From Sphingomonas albertensis (lineage in GTDB: Bacteria > Pseudomonadota > Alphaproteobacteria > Sphingomonadales > Sphingomonadaceae): a stretch of DNA of 32,161 nucleotides. The stretch is taken from assembly GCF_014358075.1 (NCBI RefSeq), contig NZ_JACONT010000042.1, positions 1 through 32,161 on the forward strand. Reading direction: 5' to 3'. The position numbers were made by a program, and so were the translations under genes. This document shows positions 16,455-24,938 of this stretch, piece after piece (the stretch's first letter is position 1; each line of letters begins with the position of its first letter). The notes beneath the pieces were generated by a model. The model was given only the letters and a program-made list of their open reading frames with translations. It ran no database searches and had not been told where the DNA came from.

Positions 16455-17660
16455 TTAAGCCCCCACCGGCAAATCCCGGAACGCCAAATCCTTGTCCACC
16501 CGGATTTCGCCGGGGAGGCCGAGCACGCGTTCAGCGATGATATTCTTGAGAATCTCGTCGGTGCCGCCGGCGATGCGCAGGCCCGGCGCCCACATCGTCG
16601 CGGCGTGGAACGCGCCCTTCAGCGGGGTGAGCGCGGGGTCGGATATGATGCCGTATTGATCGCCCGCCTCGACGGCGGTGTTGCCAATCGCTTGCAACTG
16701 GTTGGCGGCAACGATCTTGCCAATTGAGCTTTCGGGGCCGGGCACCTGGCCCTTCGACAGCGCGGTGATCGTCCGCATCCGGGTGTTGCGCAGCCCCTCC
16801 GATTGCACCCACCAATCGGCGAGCGTCTGGCGGAACGCGGTGTCCTTCAGCAGCGGGCCGTCTGCGCCATCGGCCTGGGCAGCGAAGGCGAGGATGTCCT
16901 CGGGGCCGACGCCGCCGCTCGTGCCGATCGCGAGGCGCTCGTTCATCAGCGTGAACAGCGCGACCTTCCAGCCGCCGTCGATGGGGCCGAGGCGTTGCGC
17001 GTCGGATATCCGGACGTCCTCGAACCAGACTTCGTTGAAGCTCGAGCCGCCGGACATCTGGTGGATCGGGCGGATCTCGATCCCCGGCGCCTTCACGTCG
17101 AGCCAGAACATCGTCAGGCCCTGGTGCTTTGGCACGTCGGAATTGGTGCGGACCAGGACGATGCCGTAGTCGCTGTAATGCGCGCCCGAGGTCCAGACCT
17201 TCTGGCCGTTGATGACCCAGTCGTCGCCGTCGCGCACCGCACGCGTGCGGATTGCGGCGACGTCGGAGCCGCCAGCGGGTTCGGAAAAGAGCTGCGACCA
17301 GATCTCGTCGCCGCGTACCGCGGGGCCGACGAAGCGCCGCTTGGTCGCGTCGTCCGCATAGGCCATCACGGTCGGCACGCACATGCCGAGCCCGATCGTG
17401 AAATAGCTGCCGTCGACTGCATGTTTCGCCTCTTCCTGGCCGAAGATGACGCTTTCGATCGGCGTGCCGCCGCCACCACCCCATTCCTGCGGCCAGGTGA
17501 TGCACGCATAGCCGCCAGTCGCTTTGCGCGCCTGCCAGGCCTTCGCTTTGGCCATGTCGTCGGGGTAGTGGCCGGCGTCGTGCTCGGCGATGTTCGCGTC
17601 GAGCCACGCGCGTGCGGCGGCGCGATACGTGGCTTCGGCGTCGCTGTCCTTGAAGTCCAT
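16455..17660 (-). CDS. Acyl-CoA dehydrogenase, larger member of a pair
   Basis: A 401-residue FAD-dependent acyl-CoA dehydrogenase catalysing alpha,beta-desaturation of an acyl-CoA. Landmarks are WPQEWGGGGGTPIE, the flavin-binding QLFSEPAGGSDVA, WVINGQKVWTSGAHYSDYG, NEVWFEDVRI and the C-terminal RIAGGTDEILKNIIAERVLGLP. The length is normal for the family. The catalytic base could not be fixed by eye. The start ATG has GGAG at a good distance. It follows the other ACAD by 12 bp. Adjacent unlike ACADs often form heteromeric enzymes in steroid side-chain degradation, so the two may work as one complex; that is inference. Confidence 0.9.
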   Translation of the reverse strand: MDFKDSDAEATYRAAARAWLDANIAEHDAGHYPDDMAKAKAWQARKATGGYACITWPQEWGGGGGTPIESVIFGQEEAKHAVDGSYFTIGLGMCVPTVMAYADDATKRRFVGPAVRGDEIWSQLFSEPAGGSDVAAIRTRAVRDGDDWVINGQKVWTSGAHYSDYGIVLVRTNSDVPKHQGLTMFWLDVKAPGIEIRPIHQMSGGSSFNEVWFEDVRISDAQRLGPIDGGWKVALFTLMNERLAIGTSGGVGPEDILAFAAQADGADGPLLKDTAFRQTLADWWVQSEGLRNTRMRTITALSKGQVPGPESSIGKIVAANQLQAIGNTAVEAGDQYGIISDPALTPLKGAFHAATMWAPGLRIAGGTDEILKNIIAERVLGLPGEIRVDKDLAFRDLPVGA

Positions 17661-17672
17661 GTGCTGCTCCGA

Positions 17673-18770
17673 TCAGGCGGCGTTGCGCATTTCGAGTTGG
17701 CCGACGAGGCGTTCGCGCCACGCGGCGGGGCTGCCGGCGACGAGCGCGAGCTGGCGCGAGCGGCGGTAATAAAGGTGGCAGTCGGACCCCCAGGTGAAGC
17801 CCATCCCGCCATGCGTCTGGATGTTCTCCTTCGACGCGAACCAATAGGCGTCCGACGCGGCGACGCGCGCCGTGGCGGCGGCAAGCGGCAGTTCGGCGGC
17901 GGCCACGTTAAGCGCCCACGCTCCGTAATAGGCATTGGAGCGCGCGAGTTCGTTCTTTACGTACATGTCGGCGAGCTTGTGCTTGATCGCCTGGTAGCCG
18001 CCGATCTGCCGGCCGAACGCGTAGCGATCGAGCGCGTAGCCCTTCGCCATGTCGAGACAGCGATCCGCGCCGCCGAGCTGCTCGAACGCGAGGAGCACGG
18101 CGGCGCGGTCGAACACCGCCTGCATCGCGGCGATCCCGTCGTCGGTGCCGAGCTTCTCGCAAGGGGCGTCGGTGAAGGTGAGGCGGGCCGCGCTGCGGGT
18201 CGGGTCGAGCGTTTCGAGGACTTCCGCGGTGACGCCCGACCCCTTCTCGACGAGGTAGAGGCCGTCGCGCGCGAGGACGACGATCAGGTCGGCGACGTCG
18301 CCATCGGTGACGGGGATCTTCTCGCCGGTGAGTGTGCCGCCGGAGACTGAGGTGCGCACCGACCGTGCGGTGACCGGGCCGGCGCCTTCGGACGTGGCGA
18401 ACGCGCCGATGACGTCGCCCGCCGCGATCCTCGGCAGCCATCGGACCTTCTGAGCGTCACTGCCGTACAGCATCAGCGCTTCGGCGAGGAAATAGACGGT
18501 CGAAGCGAACGGGATCGGCGCGCAGGCACGCCCCAGTTCCTCGGCGATCGCGCAGAGCTCGATATGGCCAAGGCCCAGTCCGCCAAATTCCTCGGGGATC
18601 GCCGCGCCGAGCCAGCCTTGCGCGCCGACCGCTTTCCACAGGTCCGCATCATACGCTTTGGCAGGATCGTCGAGGACGGAGCGGACCCGGTCGCTGCCGC
18701 AATGCGCGCCGAGAAACTTGCGCGCTTCGTCCTTCAGGAATTTCTGGTCGTCGGAATAATCGAAGTTCAT
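17673..18770 (-). CDS. Acyl-CoA dehydrogenase, smaller divergent member of a pair
   Basis: A 365-residue ACAD-fold protein. It keeps the N-terminal helical domain (IPEEFGGLGLGHIEL), a shortened middle beta domain with FATSEGAG in place of the usual flavin loop SEPxAGSD, and the C-terminal RYAFGRQIGGYQAIKHKLADMY and QTHGGMGFTWGSDCHLYYRR. The weakened FAD loop suggests a partner or subunit role beside the larger ACAD downstream. Its start codon overlaps the acyl-CoA ligase stop (ATGA), which indicates translational coupling. Family assignment is confident; the subunit role is inferred. Confidence 0.88.
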   Translation of the reverse strand: MNFDYSDDQKFLKDEARKFLGAHCGSDRVRSVLDDPAKAYDADLWKAVGAQGWLGAAIPEEFGGLGLGHIELCAIAEELGRACAPIPFASTVYFLAEALMLYGSDAQKVRWLPRIAAGDVIGAFATSEGAGPVTARSVRTSVSGGTLTGEKIPVTDGDVADLIVVLARDGLYLVEKGSGVTAEVLETLDPTRSAARLTFTDAPCEKLGTDDGIAAMQAVFDRAAVLLAFEQLGGADRCLDMAKGYALDRYAFGRQIGGYQAIKHKLADMYVKNELARSNAYYGAWALNVAAAELPLAAATARVAASDAYWFASKENIQTHGGMGFTWGSDCHLYYRRSRQLALVAGSPAAWRERLVGQLEMRNAA

Positions 18771-20305
18771 GCGGACTCCTTAGACTGCGCCCAATATTCG
18801 TCGCGGAGCAGGCGCTTGTAGAGCTTGCCCGTCTCATGCCGCGGCAGCGTGTCGCGGAAGTCGATCCGGCGCGGTGCTTTCACATGGCTGAGGTTCGCGC
18901 GGGCGAACGCACTGAGTTCGGCGGCCAGCTGCGCGCGGTCTTCGGTCGGGTCGGCGGGGCACACGATCGCCACCACCCGCTCGCCCATTTCGTCGTCGGG
19001 CGCGCCGATCACCGCGACGTCGGCGACCTTCGGGTGCGTGACGAGCAAATTCTCGATCTCGGCGGGGTAGATGTTCACGCCGCCTGAGATGATCATGAAG
19101 CTCTTGCGGTCGGTGAGGTAGAGATAGCCCTCCTCGTCGAGCCAGCCGACGTCGCCGAGCGTCGTCCAGCCGTGCGCGTTGGCGGCCTCGGCGGTCTTGG
19201 CGGGATCGTTGTGGTATTCGAACGCGCCGCCGCCCGCGAAATACACGTCACCCTCCGCGCGTGGTGGGAGTGCGTTGCCCTGCTCATCGCAGATCATCGT
19301 CTGCGCGGTCAGGTTGCGGCCGACCGAGCCCTTGTGCGTCAGCCATTCCGTACTGGAGATCGCGCAGAACCCGTTGCCTTCGGTGCCGGCGTAATATTCG
19401 CCGATGATCGGCCCCCACCAGTCGATCATCGCCTGCTTGACCGGGAGCGGGCAGGGGGCGGCGGCGTGCCACACGGCCTTCAGCGACGACACGTCGTAAC
19501 GCGCGCGGACCTCGGGCGGGAGTTTGAGCAGGCGGATGAAGTGCGTCGGCACCCATTGCGCGTGCGTGACGTGGAACCGCTCGATCGCGGCAAGCGCGGC
19601 TTCGGGGTCGAAATGCTCCATCACGACGACGGTGCCGCCGACTTGGTGCACCGCCATCGACCAGCGCAGCGGCGCCGCGTGATACAGCGGCGCGGGCGAG
19701 AGATAGACCATCTCGGGCGTGAACCCGTACAGCCCCTTTCCGAGCATCACGAGCGGCGAGACGTTGGTCCCGAACGGCTCTTCAGAAAGCGCGTGCTTGA
19801 CCCCCTTGGGCTTGCCGGTGGTGCCCGAGGAATAGAGCAGGATGCCGCCGGGTGAAGGGTCGGCGATCGGCGTGGCCGGCTTCGCGTCGCGCGCGGCTTC
19901 GTACGCCGCGTACCCGTCGATCGCGCCGTCGACGACGTACCGCCGGACGTCGTCGAGCATCGGTACCAGCGCGGCGGCGACCTCTGCGCATCCCTTGCTC
20001 ACGATCAGCACACGGCAATCGCCGTCGCGGATGATGTACGCTGCTTCGCTCGCGGTAAGTTTCGACGAGAGACACGTGCAATAGACGCCGGTGCGCTCCG
20101 CCGCCCACATTACTTCGAGATAGCGCGGCGAATTGTCCATCAGCACTGCAATGCCGTCGCCGCGCTTCAGCCCGAGCGAGCGGAGCAGATGCGCGCCCTG
20201 GTTCGCGCGCGCATCCATGTCGCGATACGTCACCGTCTCGCCCGTCGCCGCCATGATATAGGCGGGCTTGTCGGGCGTGGTGAGCGCATGCGCGACGGGG
20301 TGCAT
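18767..20305 (-). CDS. AMP-forming acyl-CoA synthetase (fatty-acid/side-chain CoA ligase)
   Basis: A 512-residue member of the ANL superfamily that would activate a carboxylic acid to its CoA thioester via an acyl-adenylate. The P-loop reads YSSGTTGKPKGVKHA. Other core motifs are YYAGTEGNGF, WTTLGDVGWLDEEGYLYLTDR, GGVNIYPAEIE and the C-terminal catalytic Lys in RHETGKLYKR. ATG 20303-20305 shares one base with the thiolase stop (TGATG), and the 3' end overlaps the next ACAD start (ATGA). The longer open frame upstream lies inside the thiolase gene and is an artefact. The acid substrate cannot be read from sequence; the ACAD pair and P450 nearby suggest a terpenoid or steroid side chain or a branched or long aliphatic acid. 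Confidence 0.9.
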   Translation of the reverse strand: MHPVAHALTTPDKPAYIMAATGETVTYRDMDARANQGAHLLRSLGLKRGDGIAVLMDNSPRYLEVMWAAERTGVYCTCLSSKLTASEAAYIIRDGDCRVLIVSKGCAEVAAALVPMLDDVRRYVVDGAIDGYAAYEAARDAKPATPIADPSPGGILLYSSGTTGKPKGVKHALSEEPFGTNVSPLVMLGKGLYGFTPEMVYLSPAPLYHAAPLRWSMAVHQVGGTVVVMEHFDPEAALAAIERFHVTHAQWVPTHFIRLLKLPPEVRARYDVSSLKAVWHAAAPCPLPVKQAMIDWWGPIIGEYYAGTEGNGFCAISSTEWLTHKGSVGRNLTAQTMICDEQGNALPPRAEGDVYFAGGGAFEYHNDPAKTAEAANAHGWTTLGDVGWLDEEGYLYLTDRKSFMIISGGVNIYPAEIENLLVTHPKVADVAVIGAPDDEMGERVVAIVCPADPTEDRAQLAAELSAFARANLSHVKAPRRIDFRDTLPRHETGKLYKRLLRDEYWAQSKESA

Positions 20306-21558
20306 CAGACGCGCTCGATGATGATCGCCGGGGCCATCCCGCCGCCCGCGCACATCGTCACAAGCCCGCGCTTCAGGTCGCGGCGTTCGAGTTCGTCCAG
20401 GATCGTGCCGATCAGGATCGCGCCGGTCGCACCGATCGGATGGCCGAGCGCGATCGAGCCGCCATTGACGTTCACCTTGTCGCGGTCGAGCTTCAGGTCG
20501 CGGATGAACTTCTCGGCGACCACCGCGAACGCCTCGTTGATCTCCCAAAGGTCGATGTCGTCGACGGTCAGCCCAGCCTTCGCGAGCACTTTCCGCGCCG
20601 CGGGGACGGGGGCGTTGAGCATCAGCGTCGGGTCGTCGCCCATGTTCGCCATCGCGACGATCCGCGCGCGGGGTTTGAGGCCATGCTTGGCGGCATAGTC
20701 GGCGCTCGCGAGCAGCACGGCCGCCGCGCCATCGACGACGCCCGACGAATTACCGGCGTGATGGACATGCTTGATATCGACGTCGGGATAACGCCGGTTG
20801 ATCTGCTTGCGATACGTCGTGCCCTTCTCGTCGAGCGGTATGTCGGCGATCCCGGCGAACGAGGGGCGCAACGCGGCAAGGCCTTCGGCGGTCGTATCGG
20901 GCCGCGGGTATTCGTCCTTCTCGAGCACCAGCGCACCGGTATCGTCGGTGACCGGCACGAGGCTGCGATCGAACCGTCCTTCGGCAATCGCCACCGCCGC
21001 GCGGCGCTGGCTTTCTAAACCGAGCGCTTCGAGCGTTTCGCGGTCGATCCCCTCGATGCTGGCGATCGCGTCGGCGCAGATCCCCTGGTTCGATTGCGGA
21101 TGCGCAGCGTCGAGCCTGGCGTTGCCCGAGCCGATCCCGAGCGGCCGTTTCCCCGCCGCCATGTCGTCCTGCATCATCGTCGTGGTCAGCGACATCATCT
21201 CGGTCCCGCCGGCGATGACGAGGTCCTCCATCCCACTCATGATCTGCGCCGCGGCGAAGTTCACCGCGGTGATCCCGCCGCCGCAGAACCGGTCGAGCGT
21301 CGTCCCACTCGCCTTGACGTCATACCCCGCATCGAGTGCCGCCATCCGCCCGAGATCGCCGCTCTGCTCGCCACGCTGGGTAGAGGTCGACCAGATGATG
21401 TCGTCGACATCGGCGGTCTCAAGATGATTGCGCTCGGCAATTGCCTTGAGAACGGTCGCGGCGAGATGTTGGGGGTGCATGTGCGCAAGCGCGCCCTTGC
21501 CGGTCTTGCCGATTCCGCGCGGGGTACGAACGGCGTCGATGATCAAAGCCTCGGCCAC
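20305..21558 (-). CDS. Acetyl-CoA C-acetyltransferase (thiolase), first gene of the beta-oxidation operon
   Basis: A 417-residue degradative thiolase cleaving 3-oxoacyl-CoA with CoA to acetyl-CoA (or propionyl-CoA) and a shortened acyl-CoA. The catalytic residues are complete: C92 in LDRFCGGGI, H373 in IALGHPIGATG and C403 in TMCAGGGMAPA. The start is GTG 21558, with AGGAG seven bases upstream. It heads a tight leftward operon with the acyl-CoA ligase and two ACADs, and faces a TetR regulator whose promoter region contains a palindromic operator candidate. By look it resembles FadA5/FadA6-type thiolases of steroid and terpenoid catabolism, but that finer assignment is tentative. Confidence 0.9.
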   Translation of the reverse strand: MAEALIIDAVRTPRGIGKTGKGALAHMHPQHLAATVLKAIAERNHLETADVDDIIWSTSTQRGEQSGDLGRMAALDAGYDVKASGTTLDRFCGGGITAVNFAAAQIMSGMEDLVIAGGTEMMSLTTTMMQDDMAAGKRPLGIGSGNARLDAAHPQSNQGICADAIASIEGIDRETLEALGLESQRRAAVAIAEGRFDRSLVPVTDDTGALVLEKDEYPRPDTTAEGLAALRPSFAGIADIPLDEKGTTYRKQINRRYPDVDIKHVHHAGNSSGVVDGAAAVLLASADYAAKHGLKPRARIVAMANMGDDPTLMLNAPVPAARKVLAKAGLTVDDIDLWEINEAFAVVAEKFIRDLKLDRDKVNVNGGSIALGHPIGATGAILIGTILDELERRDLKRGLVTMCAGGGMAPAIIIERV

Positions 21559-21637
21559 ACTCTCTCTCCTGTTACACCCGCCGCTATGGTGCGGTCGTGG
21601 TGCCTGATGCCGGATTGCGTCCGGCTTCGTTCCGACG

Positions 21638-21651
21638 TAACATTCGTTATG
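21638..21651. promoter_or_regulatory. Operator candidate in the thiolase/TetR divergent promoter (copy 1)
   Basis: TAACATTCGTTATG contains the inverted repeat TAAC-N4-GTTA. It lies between the thiolase operon and the TetR gene. It overlaps a plus-strand promoter candidate (TTGCGT at 21615, 17-bp spacer, TAACAT at 21638) and a minus-strand one (TTGACA at 21667-21662, 17-bp spacer, AATGTT at 21644-21639), so a bound repressor would block both. An almost identical site lies at 24913. Confidence 0.5.
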
Positions 21652-22233
21652 GAGAGTGGCTTGTCAAGCACGGTATCGGTCGAAAACGACGTTGCACCCC
21701 GCGCGGATCTGGCGCCGCGCGATTGGCTGGAGATCGGGCAGGCGTTGCTGAAGAGCGGTGGTCTTCGCGCGCTGAAACTCCGCAGCCTCGCGCAGGCGGC
21801 GGGCGCGTCGACCGGCAGTTTCTATCATCATTTCAAGGATTTCGACGGCTATCATGCCGCGCTCGCATCGTATTTTGCGGAGGCGCAGATCGATCCGTTG
21901 CTGGCATCGCTGACCGCGTCCGATCTCGCGCCGGTCGAGCGGATCCGCGCGTTCGCCGAGCATGTCCGCGATCACGACATGTCGCAATTGGCGCTGGCGA
22001 TGCGCGCCTGGGCGAAGAGCGACGCGCGCGCGGCGGCGGCGATCCGCGAGCATGACGACAAGGTGATGGCGTTCCTGGTCGAGCAACTGACCGCGCACGG
22101 TTTCGATTCCGTCGAGGCGGGGATTCGCGGCTATGCGCTGCTCGCCGTGGGCCTGAGCGAGGTGCATCCGGTCGAGGGGCTCGATCGCGGCGTGCTGCGC
22201 AACGGGTTGCTTACGCTACTGTGCGAGCGCTAG
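21649..22233 (+). CDS. TetR-family transcriptional regulator
   Basis: A 194-residue repressor-type regulator. The N-terminal helix-turn-helix reads LRSLAQAAGASTGSFYHHFKD (about residues 44-64), typical of TetR/AcrR proteins; the rest is the helical ligand and dimer domain. The start is uncertain. ATG 21649 has no ribosome-binding site and would be nearly leaderless from the predicted promoter. TTG 21661 has GGAGAG upstream and would give 190 residues. It is divergent from the thiolase operon and 58 bp ahead of the GMC oxidoreductase gene, with which it is probably cotranscribed. The likely ligand is an acyl-CoA or pathway intermediate, and the likely operator is the palindrome pair shared with the SDR/P450 region. 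Confidence 0.85.
   Translation: MESGLSSTVSVENDVAPRADLAPRDWLEIGQALLKSGGLRALKLRSLAQAAGASTGSFYHHFKDFDGYHAALASYFAEAQIDPLLASLTASDLAPVERIRAFAEHVRDHDMSQLALAMRAWAKSDARAAAAIREHDDKVMAFLVEQLTAHGFDSVEAGIRGYALLAVGLSEVHPVEGLDRGVLRNGLLTLLCER
21659..21669. promoter_or_regulatory. Second palindrome of the shared pair (copy 1)
   Basis: GCTTGTCAAGC is a 5-bp inverted repeat around one central base. On the minus strand it contains TTGACA, a consensus -35 for the thiolase operon. The same palindrome with a C centre occurs at 24939. It may be an operator half or simply a well-formed -35 region. Confidence 0.4.
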
Positions 22234-22291
22234 CGTATCGCGGTGATGCGACTCCGTAAGAAAAGCGGAGCGTTATGAGGAGGATGCGGGC

Positions 22292-23911
22292 ATGCAGACG
22301 TATGACTACGTAATTATCGGCGCGGGCTCGGCCGGCTGTGTGCTGGCCGCGCGACTGACCGAGGACCCCGGTGTGAGCGTGCTGCTGCTTGAGGCGGGCG
22401 GGCGTAACGACGGCGTGCTCGTGCGGATGCCCGCAGGCGTCGGCGAACTGATCAAGAGCAAGAACCCGAGCAACTGGGGCTTTTCGACCGAGCCCGAGCC
22501 GCATCTCGACCACCGCCGCCTGTGGTGGCCGCGCGGCAAGGGGCTGGGCGGCAGTTCGTCGATCAACGGCATGATCTACACGCGGGGGCATCCGCAGGAT
22601 TACGACGAGTGGCGCCAGACGGGGCTGCCGGGCTGGTCGTTCGACGACGTGCTGCCGTATTTCAAGCGGCTCGAAGGGCATCATCGCGGCGAGTGCCCCT
22701 TGCACGGTGGCGGCGGTCCGCTGACGATCTCGGGCGGGGAGTCGGACAGCCCGTTCTATGATGCGCTGGTCGAGGCAGGGCGGCAGGCGGGGTACCCGGT
22801 GACAGAGGATTTCAACGGGGCGAGCCAGGAGGGCTTTGGCCGGTACGACCTGACCGTGGCGGACGGCAAGCGCTGGAGCACCGCGGCGGCGTATCTGCGA
22901 CCTATCCTGTCACGACGAAACCTCACCTGTATTACCGGCGCACGGACAACGCGGATCCGGATCGACCAGCGGCGGGCAACCGGCGTTGACTATGTACTCG
23001 ACAAGGGCGCGAAGCCGCAGTCGGTAACGGCAACCCGCGAGGTGCTGTTGTGCGCGGGGGCGGTGCAGTCGCCACAGATCCTCCAGTTGTCGGGGATCGG
23101 CGATCCGGATCGGCTGACCGCCGCGGGGGTCGGCGTTGTGCATGCGCTGCCCGGTGTCGGCGAGAACCTCCAGGACCATCTCGACGTCGTGATGAACTGG
23201 AAATCGCGCGGACTGAGGACCGGATATGCGATGACCAAAGGCGTCGGCATGATCGGCGTCGGCCTGAATTACCTGTTGCGCGGCAAGGGGGCAGGGCGGC
23301 AGCAGTTCCTCGAGGCGGGCGCGTTCGTGTCGTCGCGCGAGGGGCTGTCGCGGCCCGACGTGCAGATCCACGCGGTGCTCGCGATCATGCAGGATCACGG
23401 CAAGGTGAAGGCGACCGAGGACGGCTTCACGCTGCACCTGTGCCAGTTGCGGCCGGAAAGCCGGGGACGGATCGGGCTGCGCTCCGCCGATCCGTTCGCC
23501 GATCCGACGATCGTCGCGAACTATCTCGCGACCGCGGAGGATCGCCGGGTGATGCGGGCCTGCGTGGGGATCGGTCGCGAAGTCGCGCGGCAGGCGGCGC
23601 TCGATCCGTACCGCGCAGGGGAATTGTCGCCGGGCGAGGACGTCCGTACCGACGACGAGATCGACGCCTGGGTGCGACGGACGGCGGAGACGATTTACCA
23701 CCCGGTCGGAACCTGCAAGATGGGCACGGCTGACGACACCATGGCGGTGGTCGACGCGACGCTCGCGGTGCGTGGGTTGGAGGGACTGCGCGTGGTGGAC
23801 GCATCGGTGATGCCGACGCTGATCGGCTCGAACACCAACGCGCCGACGATCATGATCGCGGAGAAGGCGGCGGACATGATCAAGGGCCGGCAGTTGGCGC
23901 GGGCAGCTTAG
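22292..23911 (+). CDS. GMC-family FAD-dependent alcohol oxidoreductase (choline-dehydrogenase-like)
   Basis: A 539-residue GMC oxidoreductase, probably oxidising a primary alcohol to an aldehyde with electrons passed to the respiratory chain (AlkJ/BetA-like subgroup by look). The dinucleotide fold is VIIGAGSAGCVLA (residues 7-19). GMC signature 1 is WPRGKGLGGSSSINGMIYTRG (74-94, split here by function rather than length), signature 2 is GAVQSPQILQLSGIG, and the catalytic pair is probably H470 (YHPVGTCKMG) and N514 (GSNTNAPT). A strong GAGGAGG precedes the ATG. There is no signal peptide. Following the TetR gene, it fits as the alcohol-oxidising step after P450 hydroxylation; choline as substrate is unlikely in this context. 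Confidence 0.88.
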   Translation: MQTYDYVIIGAGSAGCVLAARLTEDPGVSVLLLEAGGRNDGVLVRMPAGVGELIKSKNPSNWGFSTEPEPHLDHRRLWWPRGKGLGGSSSINGMIYTRGHPQDYDEWRQTGLPGWSFDDVLPYFKRLEGHHRGECPLHGGGGPLTISGGESDSPFYDALVEAGRQAGYPVTEDFNGASQEGFGRYDLTVADGKRWSTAAAYLRPILSRRNLTCITGARTTRIRIDQRRATGVDYVLDKGAKPQSVTATREVLLCAGAVQSPQILQLSGIGDPDRLTAAGVGVVHALPGVGENLQDHLDVVMNWKSRGLRTGYAMTKGVGMIGVGLNYLLRGKGAGRQQFLEAGAFVSSREGLSRPDVQIHAVLAIMQDHGKVKATEDGFTLHLCQLRPESRGRIGLRSADPFADPTIVANYLATAEDRRVMRACVGIGREVARQAALDPYRAGELSPGEDVRTDDEIDAWVRRTAETIYHPVGTCKMGTADDTMAVVDATLAVRGLEGLRVVDASVMPTLIGSNTNAPTIMIAEKAADMIKGRQLARAA

Positions 23912-23959
23912 GAGGAATTTACCCCTCAACCCACGACCACCCCGCCGAAGGCCGGGGGG

Positions 23960-23980
23960 ACGCCTCAACATTCGAGGCGT
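23960..23980. terminator. Stem-loop between convergent GMC and SDR genes
   Basis: A perfect 7-bp stem (ACGCCTC with GAGGCGT) and a 7-base loop in the 178-bp gap between two convergent genes. It is followed by only two T's on the plus strand, so it is a plausible but unproven terminator. Confidence 0.35.
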
Positions 23981-23994
23981 TTGCGACCGATTTC

Positions 23995-24019
23995 CTCCCC
24001 ACCCTGGAAGGGAGGGGAG
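23995..24019. repeat. Small intergenic palindrome (REP-like)
   Basis: The arms CTCCCC-A-CCC and GGG-A-GGGGAG pair over 9 bp with one A:A mismatch around the loop TGGAA. It is similar in style to the palindrome at 32123. Such C/G-rich palindromes are frequent between convergent genes in these genomes. No function is visible. Confidence 0.4.
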
Positions 24020-24089
24020 AAAGGATCAGTGCGTCCCTCCAAGGGCGATCAGCCTGAATCTCGATCCGTCCTAAACGTTGGTCGTCAAC

Positions 24090-24869
24090 TCACCGAGGCG
24101 CCATCCGGATCGCGCCATCCAGCCGCACGTCCTCGCCATTGAAATACCCGCACTCGATCATCGTCAGCGCCAGCGCCGCAAACTCCTCCGGCCGCCCCAA
24201 GCGCTTGGGAAACGGCACCGACGCCGCCAGCGCATCGCGGACCGGCTGTGGCGCCGCCGCCAGCAACGGCGTGTCGAAAATCCCCGGCAGGATCGTGTTC
24301 ACGCGAATCCCCTCGCTCATCAAATCCCGCGCGATGGGCAGGGTCATCCCGACCACCCCCGCCTTCGATGCGGAATACGCGGCCTGCCCCATCTGGCCAT
24401 CCTCCGCGGCCGCGCTCGCGGTGTTGACGATCGCCCCACGCTCGCCGTCTTCACCCGGTTCCAACGTCAACATCCCAGCCGCCGACTTGGCGAGGCAGCG
24501 GAACGTGCCGACCAAATTGATCTGGATAATCCGGTCGAACGCATCGAGCGGAAAATGCTTGATCGAGTCGTCCTGCTTCGACCGCCCCGCCGTCTTCGCC
24601 GCGTTCCCCGTCCCCGCGCAATTGACCAAGATCCGCTCCTGGCCATGCGCGGCGCGCGCCGCTGCGAACCCAGCATCGACGCTGTCGTCCGAGGTCACGT
24701 CGACCTTGCAAAACACCCCGCCGATCTCCGCCGCGAGCGCTTCGCCCTTGTCCGCCTGGAGGTCGAAGATCGCGACCTTCACGCCCTTGGCGGCCAGCGC
24801 GCGCGCCGTCGCCGCGCCTAGGCCCGACGCGCCGCCGGTCACCACGGCAGCACTATTTGCGAGGTCCAT
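24090..24869 (-). CDS. Short-chain dehydrogenase, probable 3-hydroxyacyl-CoA dehydrogenase type
   Basis: A 259-residue NAD(H)-dependent classical SDR. The cofactor motif is VVTGGASGLGAATA (9-22), with a D36 after beta-2 that favours NAD+. The catalytic residues are N118, S152, Y165 and K169 (YSASKAG). The sequence resembles the HSD10-like 3-hydroxyacyl-CoA dehydrogenases, including IVNTASAAAEDGQMGQAAY and the late PFPKRLGRPEEFAALA. AGGAGA lies at a good distance from the ATG. It is divergent from the P450 gene across a region sharing two palindromes with the thiolase/TetR promoter. In this cluster it would give the 3-oxoacyl-CoA that the thiolase cleaves. Confidence 0.85.
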   Translation of the reverse strand: MDLANSAAVVTGGASGLGAATARALAAKGVKVAIFDLQADKGEALAAEIGGVFCKVDVTSDDSVDAGFAAARAAHGQERILVNCAGTGNAAKTAGRSKQDDSIKHFPLDAFDRIIQINLVGTFRCLAKSAAGMLTLEPGEDGERGAIVNTASAAAEDGQMGQAAYSASKAGVVGMTLPIARDLMSEGIRVNTILPGIFDTPLLAAAPQPVRDALAASVPFPKRLGRPEEFAALALTMIECGYFNGEDVRLDGAIRMAPR

Positions 24870-24912
24870 GCATCTCTCCTGTCAAAGCCCCGGGATCCGC
24901 GCCCCGGTTGCA

Positions 24913-24926
24913 GAACATTAGTTATG
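24913..24926. promoter_or_regulatory. Operator candidate in the SDR/P450 divergent promoter (copy 2)
   Basis: GAACATTAGTTATG matches the site at 21638 in 12 of 14 bases, and its AAC-N4-GTT inverted repeat is preserved. It lies in the 17-bp spacer of a plus-strand promoter candidate for the P450 (TTGCAG at 24908, TATTCG at 24931) and covers the -10 area of a minus-strand candidate for the SDR. Common control with the thiolase/TetR promoter is the simplest reading. Confidence 0.5.
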
Positions 24927-24938
24927 CTCGTATTCGCA

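Noticed and set aside
22250..22276. Hairpin CTCCG/CGGAG between TetR and GMC genes as a terminator
   Set aside because: It has only a 5-bp stem with a 9-base loop and no T-run. The short gap and strong ribosome-binding site favour cotranscription.
23966..23974. A third AACATTCG resembling the operator core
   Set aside because: It is the loop of a hairpin between convergent genes, has no GTT half and is far from any start codon.
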